Part shown: positions 39,434 to 49,586 of the stretch, piece after piece | Position numbering within the stretch: the stretch's first letter is position 1 | How the letters are laid out: each line of letters starts with the position of its first letter | NCBI RefSeq assembly: GCF_014898155.1 | Contig: NZ_CP062938.1 | Span: 806,001 to 870,000, forward strand | Direction of reading: 5' to 3' | Length of the DNA stretch: 64,000 nucleotides | DNA from: Bifidobacterium eulemuris | GTDB taxonomy: Bacteria > Actinomycetota > Actinomycetes > Actinomycetales > Bifidobacteriaceae | Program-made: the position numbers and the translations under genes | Notes under the pieces: generated by a model | Told to the model about the DNA's origin: nothing | The model's input: only the letters and a program-made list of their open reading frames with translations | Database searches by the model: none

Positions 39434-42264
39434 TACCTCACCGGTTCCTCCCATGCGAGCTGCGTCAAATCGACCGCATACTCGATATCCTTATATTCCG
39501 TGGTGTCCACGGCCCATTCCTGATCGACCTTCGCATACCAGCGCAACCCGCTCGGCTCCCGATACCATGCGTACGTGTAGGCGTCCGCCGTCGCCACAAG
39601 CCGCGAATACAACGCCGAATCCCATTCGAACAATCCGCGCACCGTCGCCGTCGATTGCAGTTGGCGCATCGAATAGCTGACCGGCAGCGTGTTGTCGCCG
39701 CGCGCGAAATGCATCTCGCTGGACGCATGCACGCGATTGTGACGCGCGCTCATATTGAATCCGAGCGTCACGGCCACGCTCGCGTCACGGCCGAAGTTCA
39801 AAATCCCGTAATGGGCTTCGACACGCGCCTCTTGCGTGATGTCGCTCACCGCTCCCGACTCCGCCTGGGCGACGATGCGATACGAATAGTCCGTGTTCAA
39901 CGGCGGCAGACGGTCGATCGTCGATTGTCCGTCAGACAGGTTCCCGTCGAGCAGCAGTTCGGAAGCGTCCGGCATGACCCGATACACGAGGATGCGCCGC
40001 GTCGGCGGCACGTCCGCGCCGGAACCGAACAGGACCGTCAGATGCGCCGCGTAAGCGTCGTCATACGTGACCGACACGCGCGGTTCGGGCGGAGCCACGA
40101 ACAGTACGGGCGCGTCGGAACTCACCGTGCTCGACAGCGTGCTGCCGCCACGCACCGTCAGTCTGAACGTCAGCAGGTCCCCATCCAACGGAAGGAACAT
40201 GCCCGACGTGACCGTGAGGCTCCGCGCCCCGGCGTCCACGCGCGTGGAGAACACCACATTGCCGGAACGCACGATCTCCAACGACTGTTCCGAAACGCCC
40301 GTATCGTCGAGCACGCTCCACGCGACCGTGAACGGACTCTCCTGTATCTCCGTCAACGGGCCGGTGATGACCACGTTCGGAGGGTCGGCGACCGTGACCG
40401 TGGTCAGCGTGGACCATTCGCCCCAGTCGGCGTGCACGCCCTTCGTGCGGACACGGAACGAATACTTGCCTATCACCGAGGCCGTGACCGTCGTGGACGT
40501 GGCCGTGCCGTTGAGGTCGATGGTCGTGGTCGTGCCGTCCGGATTCGTCAGCTCGCCCTGCGCGGCCGACTGGCCCGACCCGTCGGGATGGTTCGGCGTC
40601 CACGCGACGCGCACGGTCGAACCCGTCGGCCATGCGCTGCCGTTGGCCGGCGCGGTGATGGTCGGCGCGAGCGGAGGCGTCGCCGTCATCACCTGATTCG
40701 ACGTGGTGTACGCCGAATAGAGGACGCCCTTAGACGAGTCGTCGCCGTAGATGGGGCGTGTGGCGCGGGCGCGGTACGTGACCTGACCGGCCGGAGCGTT
40801 CGTGTCGGTCCAATGCACGGTGCCCGAAGACCACGAGCCGGTATGCACGAGCGTCCACGAGCCGCCCGCCGCGAGGCGTTCGATCTGGAAGCCGTTCGCG
40901 TAGCTGCCGGAACAGTTCACGCCGACCTGCACGCTCGTGTTCGACGCCTTCACCGCCGTGACCGTCGGAGCCTTCGGCGTGGTGTAGATGACATCATGGC
41001 CGACGTGCGTGCTGTCGCCGGCCGCGTTACGCGCGTAGACCGCGCACTGCCAGCGCGTGTTCGCCTGCAGATTCGTGAACCGGTAGTTGATGGTCGTACC
41101 GGACAGGTAGACGGGCGTGCCGCCCTGATCGGCCCACTGGCCCCAGTCCGCACCGCCCGACGAACGCCGCTCCGCGAGGATGATCTGACTCCACGGCTTC
41201 GACGCGCCCGCGTTCGCCGCACTCTGCCACGACACGCTGATCGCGCTGTCCGACTCGCGCGTGAACGTCACGTTCTTCGGCGGGTCCGGCGTAAGCGTCG
41301 TCGTGATGCTGCCCGTCGCCGCGTCCGAGGAATGGACGCTGCCGCCCGACCAGCCTATCCACGTGTACTTGATGGCATACTGGCGGGCCATGTACCGCAC
41401 CGTGCCGCCTGGAGCCGAATTGTCGGTCCATTCCACGTCGGGCGCGGACAATCCTCCGGCGACGAGCGTCCAGCCGCCGCCGTTCGCGCTGCGGTAGATG
41501 TCGGTCGTGTTCGTCCACCGTGTGGTGCCCTTCACGCTGACCTTCACGCTCGTGTCGCCGGTCTTCGTCGCGCTGATCGTGGGCGCGGCGGGCGTCATCT
41601 GCACCCAGCCGAGATTCACATGATCCGACTCGCCCGCCCTGTTTTTGGAGTACACGGCCAGATAGTAGCGGTGGTTCGCGGAGAGTCCCGTGAAGCTATG
41701 GCTCGTCGCGGACCCCGACAACGTGGTCAGATGACCCCAACCGTTCTGGCTGCCGGCCCCGTCGCACGTCTGGATATCGACCATGACGTTCGCCCACGGT
41801 TTGAACGCGCCCGCGTTAGCCGCCGACTGCCACGACATGTTGATCTGCGTGTCGCCCGAAGTCGCCACCGACACGTTCTTCGGCGCGTCGGGCTTGCGGC
41901 AGGTCTTCGCGCCGGTGAACACCTGACAGCTCGCCGAGCTCGTACCGGCCTGATAGCCGGTCGTGGTCATCGACGCGCTCACCGAAACATTCCTGTCCGT
42001 ATCGGCCTTCGCGACCACGAAATCATAACGGCGGATAGTGGCCTCGCCGTTCGTGCTCGTCGAAGCGGTGCCGCTCCACGAATCCTTCTGCCCGTTGCAG
42101 TTCAGACTCACCGAACAGTTCATGCCGGAGTGGTACCAGTTATTCACCGACTGGAAGCGCGTCTCGACTCGAATCGTATCCGTCGTGTCCGTATACGCGA
42201 TGACCCACGCCGCCAAATGCAAACGCCACGCACCATATTGAATCGCACCATAACCGTCGGCCAT
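39433..42264 (-). CDS. Large minor tail protein with fibronectin type III repeats
   Basis: A 943-residue structural protein. An N-terminal domain of about 120 residues is followed by about five FN3-like repeats starting near residues 126 (DAPKNVSV), 230 (AAPTISATK), 328 (DPPKNVTFT), 430 (KAPTVTAVK) and 535 (LAPTITAPA). Several repeats share SWQSAANAGA-KPW. A C-terminal tail-tip domain ends WEEPVR. ATG 42264 follows GGAGG. Such proteins decorate siphovirus tail tips and can bind cell-surface glycans weakly. Confidence 0.85.
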   Translation of the reverse strand: MADGYGAIQYGAWRLHLAAWVIAYTDTTDTIRVETRFQSVNNWYHSGMNCSVSLNCNGQKDSWSGTASTSTNGEATIRRYDFVVAKADTDRNVSVSASMTTTGYQAGTSSASCQVFTGAKTCRKPDAPKNVSVATSGDTQINMSWQSAANAGAFKPWANVMVDIQTCDGAGSQNGWGHLTTLSGSATSHSFTGLSANHRYYLAVYSKNRAGESDHVNLGWVQMTPAAPTISATKTGDTSVKVSVKGTTRWTNTTDIYRSANGGGWTLVAGGLSAPDVEWTDNSAPGGTVRYMARQYAIKYTWIGWSGGSVHSSDAATGSITTTLTPDPPKNVTFTRESDSAISVSWQSAANAGASKPWSQIILAERRSSGGADWGQWADQGGTPVYLSGTTINYRFTNLQANTRWQCAVYARNAAGDSTHVGHDVIYTTPKAPTVTAVKASNTSVQVGVNCSGSYANGFQIERLAAGGSWTLVHTGSWSSGTVHWTDTNAPAGQVTYRARATRPIYGDDSSKGVLYSAYTTSNQVMTATPPLAPTITAPANGSAWPTGSTVRVAWTPNHPDGSGQSAAQGELTNPDGTTTTIDLNGTATSTTVTASVIGKYSFRVRTKGVHADWGEWSTLTTVTVADPPNVVITGPLTEIQESPFTVAWSVLDDTGVSEQSLEIVRSGNVVFSTRVDAGARSLTVTSGMFLPLDGDLLTFRLTVRGGSTLSSTVSSDAPVLFVAPPEPRVSVTYDDAYAAHLTVLFGSGADVPPTRRILVYRVMPDASELLLDGNLSDGQSTIDRLPPLNTDYSYRIVAQAESGAVSDITQEARVEAHYGILNFGRDASVAVTLGFNMSARHNRVHASSEMHFARGDNTLPVSYSMRQLQSTATVRGLFEWDSALYSRLVATADAYTYAWYREPSGLRWYAKVDQEWAVDTTEYKDIEYAVDLTQLAWEEPVR

Positions 42265-42306
42265 ACGAGCCTCCTCACGACAATCGGAAAAGAAAGAGAA
42301 AAACGA

Positions 42307-42332
42307 ACGGGGAGAACACACGTCCTCCCCGT
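42307..42332 (-). terminator. Hairpin between tape measure and FN3 gene
   Basis: Stem ACGGGGAG/CTCCCCGT followed on minus by TTCGTTTTTCT. It lies seven bases after the tape-measure stop. Confidence 0.7.
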
Positions 42333-42338
42333 CCCACG

Positions 42339-45300
42339 TCAGCGCATACGACGCTGACGCCCCACATACGCGACGAGCCGATCGACCAACTCCATCGCCT
42401 GAGCGTCGGAACCGACGCCCACACCGTTCACCGTCACGCTGTAATTCGATGTCGAAGCGCGCTCCATACCCGGAACCTCGACCTTCACCACCGGATTCAC
42501 CGTCACGTTCACCATGCCCTCGACCGCCTTAACACGCCCGCCATCGGCATACGCGAAGGAATTACGCCGATACGAGAGCGCGGTCGCGCTCGGCCTCGAA
42601 CCATCCGGAACATCCCCGTACCGGTTCACATAGTCGAACCAGCCGCGGCCGTACTTCGCATCCAGCTTCTTCAAACTGGCCGCGCGAAGCACCGCCTCAC
42701 CGTTCGACAGCATCGCGGGAATCGAATCCGACGTGGACGTGCCAGCACCGTAGATACGACCGCCCGTAGCGGCCTGCACGGTGCCCGACGAACGGGTGAC
42801 GATATCCACGTAGCGGGTCGCGAGGATGCTTCCGTTCGTGTTCGCGATGTTGCGGAACACGTTCCACACATTCGAATCATCGCCCAGCACGCGGCCCCAA
42901 GGCTGTGAGATCGTGCGCTTGTCATACCAAGCGGTATCCTGGAACGCCTTCCTCGCACTGTTGTTCTCACCCTTGACGCGACCCCACGGTTCGGAGATCG
43001 TGCGCCCGTCATACGCGGCGGTATCACGGAACGCCTGACGCGCCCCGTTGTTCTCGCCCAGCACGCGGCCCCAAGGCTGTGAGATCGTGCGCTTGTCATA
43101 CCAAACGGTATCCTGAATCGCCCGGTCGGCGGACGACCATTCACCCTGAACGCGCGCCCAAGGTTCCGAAACGGTCACGCCATCATAGGCGGCGGACGCT
43201 TGGATGGCCGTGTTGGCACCGTCCCATTCGCCCTGCACGCGAGTCCAAGGCTCGGCAATGGTCTTCCCGTCGTAGGCGCGCACCTCATCCATACTGTCGA
43301 ACGCGGGCTGGTTGTCCGCTTCGATGATGAAGCTCACGCCATTCGCAAGAGGAACCTTGTTTTTCTCAATGGTGTCCATCTTTTCGCTGGCGTTGTCGAC
43401 CGCGTCCAATATCCACTGAATCTGCTTGTCAGTCAGATTCAGCTCGGACAGTTCCTCACGGACCTTCTGCATCCGCTCTTCGGCGGTACCACTGCCGTTG
43501 AGCAGCCATTCGTAGGTCTTCTGGCTCATGCCGAGTTTCTGGAGATTCTTCTCGACGTTCTCCGTCTTCCACAATGCGTCGCCGTCGGCGTTGAGCAGCA
43601 GAGTGACCGCCCTGTCGGACAATCCCTTGTCCTTGAGCGCGATGACCTGTTCGATCTTGCCTGAAGCGAGATCCTCGGCGTCAAGCGTGGTCGTGTACTT
43701 TTCGTTCTCGAACTCCAAGCCCAGCTTATCGGCATCGGACTTCTTGATCCGCACCTGATCGCCATCGGCGTCCAACACGGTCACGTAATCCTTGCCGGTG
43801 AGCTTCTGCAGCTCGTCGTACACCTGCTCGGTGCTTTCGATGGCCCCCGAGTTGATGCCTTCGAGGACCGTCTGGAACACGGCCGTATTGCCCTCTTCGG
43901 GGAATATCGCACGCAGATAGCTCAAATATTGGGTGAGCGTCTGCTTCGATTCCTCAGCCTCGGCCTTGAACAGGGTCGTCACCTCTTCCGGGGTGAGACC
44001 GTACACCTTCTGCAACTGTTCGGCGGCTTCTTCCGGCACCTTGAACGCGGTCGCGGTGTCGTACAGCTGTTTCGCGAGTTCCTGCTGCTTCGCGTTCACA
44101 TCGTCCACCGAAGCGCCCGACGCGACCATGCTTTCCAACAGGTCATGCCCGGATTCGCCAAGGTTCGCGATGGCCTCCTGAGCGTACCGTCCGGCCTCGC
44201 TCATCACGTCGAACGAGCCGGTCACGCCGCTGATGGCGTTCGCGGTCTCATCCCACACGTGCTCGCCGTTGGCGACCAGCTCCTGAACGTGCGATATCGC
44301 GTCGCCCATATTCGAGTAGGTTTCGCCGTAGTCGCTCATTGCGTTCAGCAGGTTCTTCTGAGCGTCCGCCTGACGTTGGCTCCATTCCGTCGCGATCTGC
44401 TGCGCCTTGGAAAGCATCTCCTGACGCTGCGCCGTCGTGCCGAGAATCACACTCAACGCTTCGGCGCTCTCACCCGCATCAATCAGCTCGTCCGCGTACT
44501 CCGCGGTATAGCCGTTGGCGACGGCGACCTGCTCCCAATTCTCCCGATACTGCTTCTCGTTCTCAGCCAAAGCGTTCGACAGCTTCTCAGCGGCCTTCGC
44601 CTGCTTCGTCATACTCGGGAAAATCACATCGAGAATCGTGTTGCCGTAATACGTTCCGGCCTGAGCCACGTCAGCGAGATGCGCTTGCAGATTCTCGTAG
44701 GCGGTGCCGCCTTCCATGACGATGTTCGCGAGGTCCTGCGTGGAATAGCCAAGCTCCTTCGCCGCGGATTCGGCATCATCGAAACCGGTGCGCAGGTCGT
44801 TCAACCATGCAAAACCGGTCTCTCCGAAGTCCGTGTTCTCGAAGTTCGCCTGAATGGCCTTGCCCACAGCGCCGATGCCGTCCGCCGCGGCCTGCGCGGA
44901 ATCGGGTATCTCACGCATCGCCGAAGCCAGTTCCTCGGACGCCTGCTTCGTGGCCGACGCCTTGCGGTTGTAGTCCGCGTACGCGGTGATGGCCATTCCC
45001 ACACCGGCCGTGATGGCCAGACCCGCGCCACCTCCGAACGCGGACAGCAAAGCGCTGCCAGCGCCCTTAGCGGCCGCGCCCATCTTGCCCATCACGCCGG
45101 TCGCGTCCTTAACGCCGTTGGTCACGTTCTGCAGAGACGGGTGAGCCGCCACGAAACCATCCACGGCGTACCGCATGCTCAGAATGGTGTCGGTGGTGTC
45201 CACGCCGAGTTCGGCCAACGCCCTACGATATTGGATCGACTGAAGGGTGCTCTCCATCATGCCGGTTTTCAATGCGTCGAACGCATTGATGCCGGCCTTG

Positions 45301-47678
45301 CCGAACGTGGCGTACAAGCCGATAGCCGCTTGAATGGGTTCGGGCAACGCAGCGAACGCATCCGCCACGGCACCCGCAGCGGTCGCCAACGATTCGATGA
45401 GCGGCGCGGACGCGCGCAGCGTGTTCGCGAACGTGCCGCCGAACGTGCTGGACAGTTTGCCGACCATCGTCAACAGTTGGTCGAACATATCGGACGAGTC
45501 ACCCACAGCGTCGAACACCTGCGTGAAGCCCTCGCGCACGCCGGAACTGAAGTTCCTGACGCCCTGTTCGGAATTGCCCAACACGCGGCTGATGTTCTTC
45601 GCCGCGTTGCCGATGATGTCGCCCGAATCGCCGAACACCTGCCTCGTCGCGTCCCGCAGCTCATACGCGGCGTCGCCGATAGCGCCAAACGAGCCGCGCA
45701 TGTTGTCCTGCGCGTCCTGCGCTCCCTTCGACCACGCCTTCAACGTCTCTTGGAACTTGGCCGACTGCACCGCGTCGTTGGCCTTGTGGATCGCGTCGGC
45801 GAAGCCTTCCAAGCCGTTCTCTTCGGCGGCGAGCGTGCCGAACGTGCCGGACAGTATGCCACCCAAGTCCTTGATGCTGGACTTCAGATAGCCGGCCTGT
45901 TCGATCACGCCTTCCATGGCCTGCGTGATCGCGCCGGTCTCACGCGCGCGCTCCACCCAGTTCGCGAACTGTTCGGCCAGATCGGACATGTAGGCGGCGG
46001 CCCTCGGCAGATACTGCGACGTGGTGTCACCCAAGTCGAGCATCGCCCTCGCCGCGTCACTGATGCCGGGCGACAGTTCGCCCACGGCCTTCTCTGTATT
46101 TTGGAAGATTCCTTCCAAGCGACTCAGGCTTGTCTCCTGCGACACGAGGTCAGCTAAACCCGCGGCGGCCTCGCCCTCGGCCTTCGCGACGTTAACCAAG
46201 CCGGTACGCAGTTTCCCGTCGATGGTGTCGGCCATCCGGTAGATCGCGTCACGCGACTCGTCCCAGAACGCCGTGCCGACCTCGGATTGCAATCCGTTGA
46301 GCTTCGTCTTCGTGATGTCGAACTCGTCGCCCGCGGTCTTGACCGCCGCGTACACGCCGTAGCCGGCCGAAGCCAATCCGCCCAACACGGCGGGAGCGGC
46401 CAGCGCGGCCTTGCTCAGGCTCACAAGGCTCGTGCCGACGCCGCCGACGGTGCGGCCCAGGTTGAGCGCACCAGCGCCCAACGTGGTCATGGCCGCGCCG
46501 ACGAGGCTGAGCTTCGGCACCACGTCGTCGAGTTTGTCGAACGTGTTCACGAGCTTGTCGAACTGGTTCTGCACGCCCTTCAGACCGGTGGCACCGGACG
46601 TGATGCCGTTGAGTATCTTGCCCAAGTCCGTACCACGGAAGCGGGCGAAGACATCGATGGTGCGGGGGCGGGTGAAATACGCCAGATGCGCGCGCGCCGT
46701 CAGGGTCTCGATATCGAGATCCATCTTCAGCTCGTCGTTCTTCTTCTGGAAGTCCTTGATGCGTTCCTCGGCGCGGCGCATGTCGAGGTCGAGATTCGTC
46801 TCGAACACGTAGTCGGGATCGCGCCTGACTATCTCAGCCGTCTCGCGAAGCCGTTTGATAAGGTCTTCCTGATCGAGCTGGATGCTCGCCGGGATGTCCA
46901 CATGGGTGGCGTTCAACCGGCGGAGCCGACGTTCAAGACGGTCAGCGCCCTCTTCATAGAAGCGCACGCGGGCCGCGGTGCTGTTCACCTCCCTGATGTC
47001 GCGCATCGTCCGTTCAAGATGGTTCGCGACGTGCTGGTAGGACGAATCGTCCAACTCCATACGCACCTTCGCGGCGGACACCTTGCCGTCGTTGAAGTCG
47101 GCCACGAGCTTGTCGAGACGCTTGCGAATGTCGGTAGCGGCCTGCTGGTCGAGCAGATTGTCCGCGCCCAACGGCTTGAGCCTCAGAATGGCCCGCTGGT
47201 AGTCGTCCAACAGTTTGACGCGGCGCTTCGCCTCCGTCTCAAGAAGCCGCGACTGCTCCTTGGCGAGCTTGTTCGACTTGTCGAGCAGCTTGTTGTAGTC
47301 CTCGACGCCCTGCTCGTTCTTGTCCCAATACTTCTGCCAGCTGAGCTTGCTGCGCGTCTCGTCCAGCTCCTTCGACACCTTGTCGAGCTGTCTGAGCATG
47401 TTCTTCGCGTCCAGCTCGGGCGACACCTTCGCATCGTCCAAGTCCTTGATGATGCGGTCGATCTTCCTGCTGTCGCCCTTGAACTCCACATCCACATCGA
47501 CATCCTTCGAGTCGATGCGTTTCATCTCCGCGGACACGCGGGTCGTGTCGGGCACGAACCCGACCTCGACCTCGGGATTACGACGATGGAGTTCGCCGTT
47601 CAACCGCGCCCAGAACAACGTCGTGTCGGGAACGATATCGACGCCGACCTGACCGGCGCTCAGCAGATTTCCGGCCAT
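42339..47678 (-). CDS. Tape measure protein
   Basis: A 1,779-residue protein that sets tail length and helps DNA entry. The largest gene of the prophage, placed right after the tail chaperones. It starts AGNLLSAGQVGVDIVPDTT at ATG 47678. The N-terminal third is coiled coil. Two hydrophobic stretches lie near residues 420-470 and 900-940. The C-terminal part has five 29-residue repeats (see the repeat entry). At roughly 1.5 angstrom per residue a tail of about 270 nm would follow, so a siphovirus. Confidence 0.95.
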   Translation of the reverse strand: MAGNLLSAGQVGVDIVPDTTLFWARLNGELHRRNPEVEVGFVPDTTRVSAEMKRIDSKDVDVDVEFKGDSRKIDRIIKDLDDAKVSPELDAKNMLRQLDKVSKELDETRSKLSWQKYWDKNEQGVEDYNKLLDKSNKLAKEQSRLLETEAKRRVKLLDDYQRAILRLKPLGADNLLDQQAATDIRKRLDKLVADFNDGKVSAAKVRMELDDSSYQHVANHLERTMRDIREVNSTAARVRFYEEGADRLERRLRRLNATHVDIPASIQLDQEDLIKRLRETAEIVRRDPDYVFETNLDLDMRRAEERIKDFQKKNDELKMDLDIETLTARAHLAYFTRPRTIDVFARFRGTDLGKILNGITSGATGLKGVQNQFDKLVNTFDKLDDVVPKLSLVGAAMTTLGAGALNLGRTVGGVGTSLVSLSKAALAAPAVLGGLASAGYGVYAAVKTAGDEFDITKTKLNGLQSEVGTAFWDESRDAIYRMADTIDGKLRTGLVNVAKAEGEAAAGLADLVSQETSLSRLEGIFQNTEKAVGELSPGISDAARAMLDLGDTTSQYLPRAAAYMSDLAEQFANWVERARETGAITQAMEGVIEQAGYLKSSIKDLGGILSGTFGTLAAEENGLEGFADAIHKANDAVQSAKFQETLKAWSKGAQDAQDNMRGSFGAIGDAAYELRDATRQVFGDSGDIIGNAAKNISRVLGNSEQGVRNFSSGVREGFTQVFDAVGDSSDMFDQLLTMVGKLSSTFGGTFANTLRASAPLIESLATAAGAVADAFAALPEPIQAAIGLYATFGKAGINAFDALKTGMMESTLQSIQYRRALAELGVDTTDTILSMRYAVDGFVAAHPSLQNVTNGVKDATGVMGKMGAAAKGAGSALLSAFGGGAGLAITAGVGMAITAYADYNRKASATKQASEELASAMREIPDSAQAAADGIGAVGKAIQANFENTDFGETGFAWLNDLRTGFDDAESAAKELGYSTQDLANIVMEGGTAYENLQAHLADVAQAGTYYGNTILDVIFPSMTKQAKAAEKLSNALAENEKQYRENWEQVAVANGYTAEYADELIDAGESAEALSVILGTTAQRQEMLSKAQQIATEWSQRQADAQKNLLNAMSDYGETYSNMGDAISHVQELVANGEHVWDETANAISGVTGSFDVMSEAGRYAQEAIANLGESGHDLLESMVASGASVDDVNAKQQELAKQLYDTATAFKVPEEAAEQLQKVYGLTPEEVTTLFKAEAEESKQTLTQYLSYLRAIFPEEGNTAVFQTVLEGINSGAIESTEQVYDELQKLTGKDYVTVLDADGDQVRIKKSDADKLGLEFENEKYTTTLDAEDLASGKIEQVIALKDKGLSDRAVTLLLNADGDALWKTENVEKNLQKLGMSQKTYEWLLNGSGTAEERMQKVREELSELNLTDKQIQWILDAVDNASEKMDTIEKNKVPLANGVSFIIEADNQPAFDSMDEVRAYDGKTIAEPWTRVQGEWDGANTAIQASAAYDGVTVSEPWARVQGEWSSADRAIQDTVWYDKRTISQPWGRVLGENNGARQAFRDTAAYDGRTISEPWGRVKGENNSARKAFQDTAWYDKRTISQPWGRVLGDDSNVWNVFRNIANTNGSILATRYVDIVTRSSGTVQAATGGRIYGAGTSTSDSIPAMLSNGEAVLRAASLKKLDAKYGRGWFDYVNRYGDVPDGSRPSATALSYRRNSFAYADGGRVKAVEGMVNVTVNPVVKVEVPGMERASTSNYSVTVNGVGVGSDAQAMELVDRLVAYVGRQRRMR
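42843..43281 (-). repeat. Five 87-bp (29-residue) repeats in the tape measure gene
   Basis: Consensus YDGRTISEPWGRV-GE-N-AR-AF-DTA. Units two apart are nearly identical at DNA level: the stretch at 42891 recurs at about 43065 (174 bp = two units), so two alternating subtypes exist, with YDGRTISEP and YDKRTISQP. Confidence 0.85.
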
Positions 47679-47718
47679 GGAAGCACCGCCTTCGCGAGAA
47701 TGAGGGAATATGAGAAAA

Positions 47719-47737
47719 CCCCTCGAAATTCGAGGGG
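47719..47737 (-). terminator. Hairpin upstream of the tape measure gene
   Basis: Stem CCCCTCG/CGAGGGG followed on minus by TTTTCTCATATT. It lies 41 bases before the tape-measure start. Confidence 0.7.
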
Positions 47738-47825
47738 CTGAAAGAGAGAAGAACCGTTCCAAAAGGTTCCAAGCAGCCCCGCAACCGTGGTTGCGGAACC
47801 GCTTCAAACCGGAACGAAAAGGGGG

Positions 47826-48745
47826 CTAGTCGGCCAAACCGTTGCCGCCCCACATCGCCAGCATCGTCTCGTACAGTTCGTCGAAACCCATGCCCGCGGT
47901 CTTGACCACGCCCGAACGCCTACGCTCCGACGGGGGTTCCACGCCGGGCGGGAAAATCATGTCGGGCTTCGTCTTACCGTCGCCGCCCAACCGGGCCAAC
48001 TGCACGCGGATGACCTCAAGCATGTTCGCCACATCCAACAGCAGCATGTTCGTCTGCGAATAGCCGAGCCACCCCAGTTGACGACGCGCGGCGTTCCCAC
48101 CGCCGTTCGGGGACAAGGGATGATGCTCCATCATCCACGCCCGATACAGGCTCCCGTCATACCCCTCCAACCCGTCCAACAGGTCGCACAGATACGAGGG
48201 GTCGTAATCATGCAGAATCAACGGCAGGTCGAGATTGTAGAAACGGCGGAAGTCCGCCGTGACCTCTATTCGGCAGTCTCGAAGCGCACCTTCGAGGCGC
48301 TGGATTTTCCCAGTGCGCGCTCATAGAATCGGGTCAGCAGCAGCATCAGATAGAACATGTCCACCGCGGTGCGGCCCTTCACCCACGTATGGTAGGCTTC
48401 CTCGCTCACGGCGATGGACTCGTAGAAATAGTTGGCGTATTCGATGGTCTCGGCGACGGCGATGACCTCCGCGGTCGCATCATACGAATCGGTATGATCG
48501 CCGCCCAACGCGCCCATCTTATCCAGCAGGTCCGCGCGCTCCTGCACGTGCGCGCGCATGACCGCGAAACGAGCCGAAACGGTCGGCGAGAAATCAGCGG
48601 CCTGCACCATATCCGGCACGCCCTCGAACAGAGGATTCCCCTTCAGTTCGTTCCACGTCTCGGGGAACGTGTTCGAAGCCTCCGTCTCCACGGCTTCAAC
48701 GTTCTCAATGTTTTCGGTGCTCTTAGCGGTGTTCTTCGCAACCAT
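47826..48745 (-). CDS. Tail assembly chaperone GT, made by -1 frameshift
   Basis: A predicted 306-residue fusion: G residues to the GGGAAAA heptamer (48305-48311), then the -1 frame IQRLEGALRDCR ... FRRFYNLDLPLIL ... ending at 47826. The T part has no start with a ribosome site (its first candidate is a TTG at 48221) and its frame stays open back across the end of G. The FRRFYNLDLP segment is typical of T domains. It should assist tape-measure assembly. Confidence 0.85.
48266..48745 (-). CDS. Tail assembly chaperone G
   Basis: A 159-residue protein between the major tail protein and tape measure, the fixed position of G in long-tailed phages. ATG 48745 follows GGAGGAACAATC; a longer open frame upstream overlaps the major tail gene and is not credible. 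Helical, with WNELKGNPLFEGV at the front and FYLMLLLTRFYERALGKSS before the slippery site. It ends ten or so codons beyond that site. Confidence 0.85.
   Translation of the reverse strand: MVAKNTAKSTENIENVEAVETEASNTFPETWNELKGNPLFEGVPDMVQAADFSPTVSARFAVMRAHVQERADLLDKMGALGGDHTDSYDATAEVIAVAETIEYANYFYESIAVSEEAYHTWVKGRTAVDMFYLMLLLTRFYERALGKSSASKVRFETAE
48305..48311 (-). promoter_or_regulatory. -1 ribosomal frameshift site GGGAAAA
   Basis: In frame G it reads G-GGA-AAA, the X-XXY-YYZ form. The -1 frame then continues 160 codons into the T domain. Confidence 0.85.
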
Positions 48746-48795
48746 GATTGTTCCTCCATGAAAAGAAAATCCTCCATGAAACGAAAGAAAGGGAA

Positions 48796-48835
48796 TCCCA
48801 CGGCGGGCGCATGGAGGAACGCCGCGGCCGTGGGA
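48796..48835 (-). terminator. Hairpin between major tail protein and G
   Basis: Stem TCCCACGGC/GCCGTGGGA with a 22-base centre, followed on minus by TTCCCTTTC. It may lower G and GT relative to the major tail protein. Confidence 0.5.
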
Positions 48836-48849
48836 GGAATCAGGAACCG

Positions 48850-49473
48850 TCAGGCCGCGAGCGCGGTCTGCGGGTACAGCTTGACGGAAGTGGTCTTGCC
48901 GGACTTGTCCTTCGGCAGCGCGTCGGACGTTTTGATCGTGCCGGACACGCCGTATTCCACGAAGCCGTCGTCGCCGCTGCTCAGGGCGGGAAGGTTGCTG
49001 AACGTCAGGTCCACGTTGGGCATGAGGATCGCGAACTTCTTGTTGATGTTGGTGTCCTTGAACAGGATGAGCACGGCGTACGGGTTGTTGGACTTCTCCA
49101 AGCTGAGGGCGACTCCGCCGTCGGTGTCCACGACGCCGTTGTAGATCAGTTCGAGGCTCGCCGCGTCGCCCTGCACCGAGTTGAACGTCACCGTTCCGGT
49201 GGTTTCGTCGTAGCGGGTGCGGAACTGGGCCTTGAGCCATGTGGACAGTTCCGTCGCGTCGCCGCCGTCCAAAGCGAACTCGGGCAGCGTGTCGTTGGAC
49301 GTGTGGCCGATGTTGGACCACAGGTCGTCGTCGGTGCCGAGGGTTTCCACCTCGATGTCGAACTGCTTGAGCAGGGACACGGCGGGAATGTTGCCGGCCT
49401 TGGAAATGAAGATCGCGCCTCGCGTTGAGGACAGTACGTCGTTGTCGTGGATGCCGATGGGATCGACTGCCAT
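48850..49473 (-). CDS. Major tail protein
   Basis: A 207-residue beta-rich protein of the tail tube. ATG 49473 follows AAGGAGTTCATC. It starts AVDPIGIHDNDVLSSTRGAIFIS. GTVTFNSVQGDAASLELIYNGV is tube-protein-like. Position between tail terminator and G fits exactly. Confidence 0.85.
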   Translation of the reverse strand: MAVDPIGIHDNDVLSSTRGAIFISKAGNIPAVSLLKQFDIEVETLGTDDDLWSNIGHTSNDTLPEFALDGGDATELSTWLKAQFRTRYDETTGTVTFNSVQGDAASLELIYNGVVDTDGGVALSLEKSNNPYAVLILFKDTNINKKFAILMPNVDLTFSNLPALSSGDDGFVEYGVSGTIKTSDALPKDKSGKTTSVKLYPQTALAA

Positions 49474-49504
49474 GATGAACTCCTTCTGGTATGCCGCAAT
49501 GGGA

Positions 49505-49537
49505 AAGCCCCGAAACCGTCGGATGGTTTCGGGGCTT
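49505..49537 (-). terminator. Hairpin upstream of the major tail gene
   Basis: A perfect 13-bp stem AAGCCCCGAAACC with its complement, seven-base loop, 31 bases before the gene. Confidence 0.7.
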
Positions 49538-49586
49538 CGTATGCGGAGAGTGGTTTTGGAAAAGGGAAAGAATATCGGGGCCACGC

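Noticed and set aside
39655..42357. 900-codon plus open frame opposite the FN3 tail gene
   Set aside because: Extremely Arg-rich product and no start signal; a shadow of the minus-strand gene.
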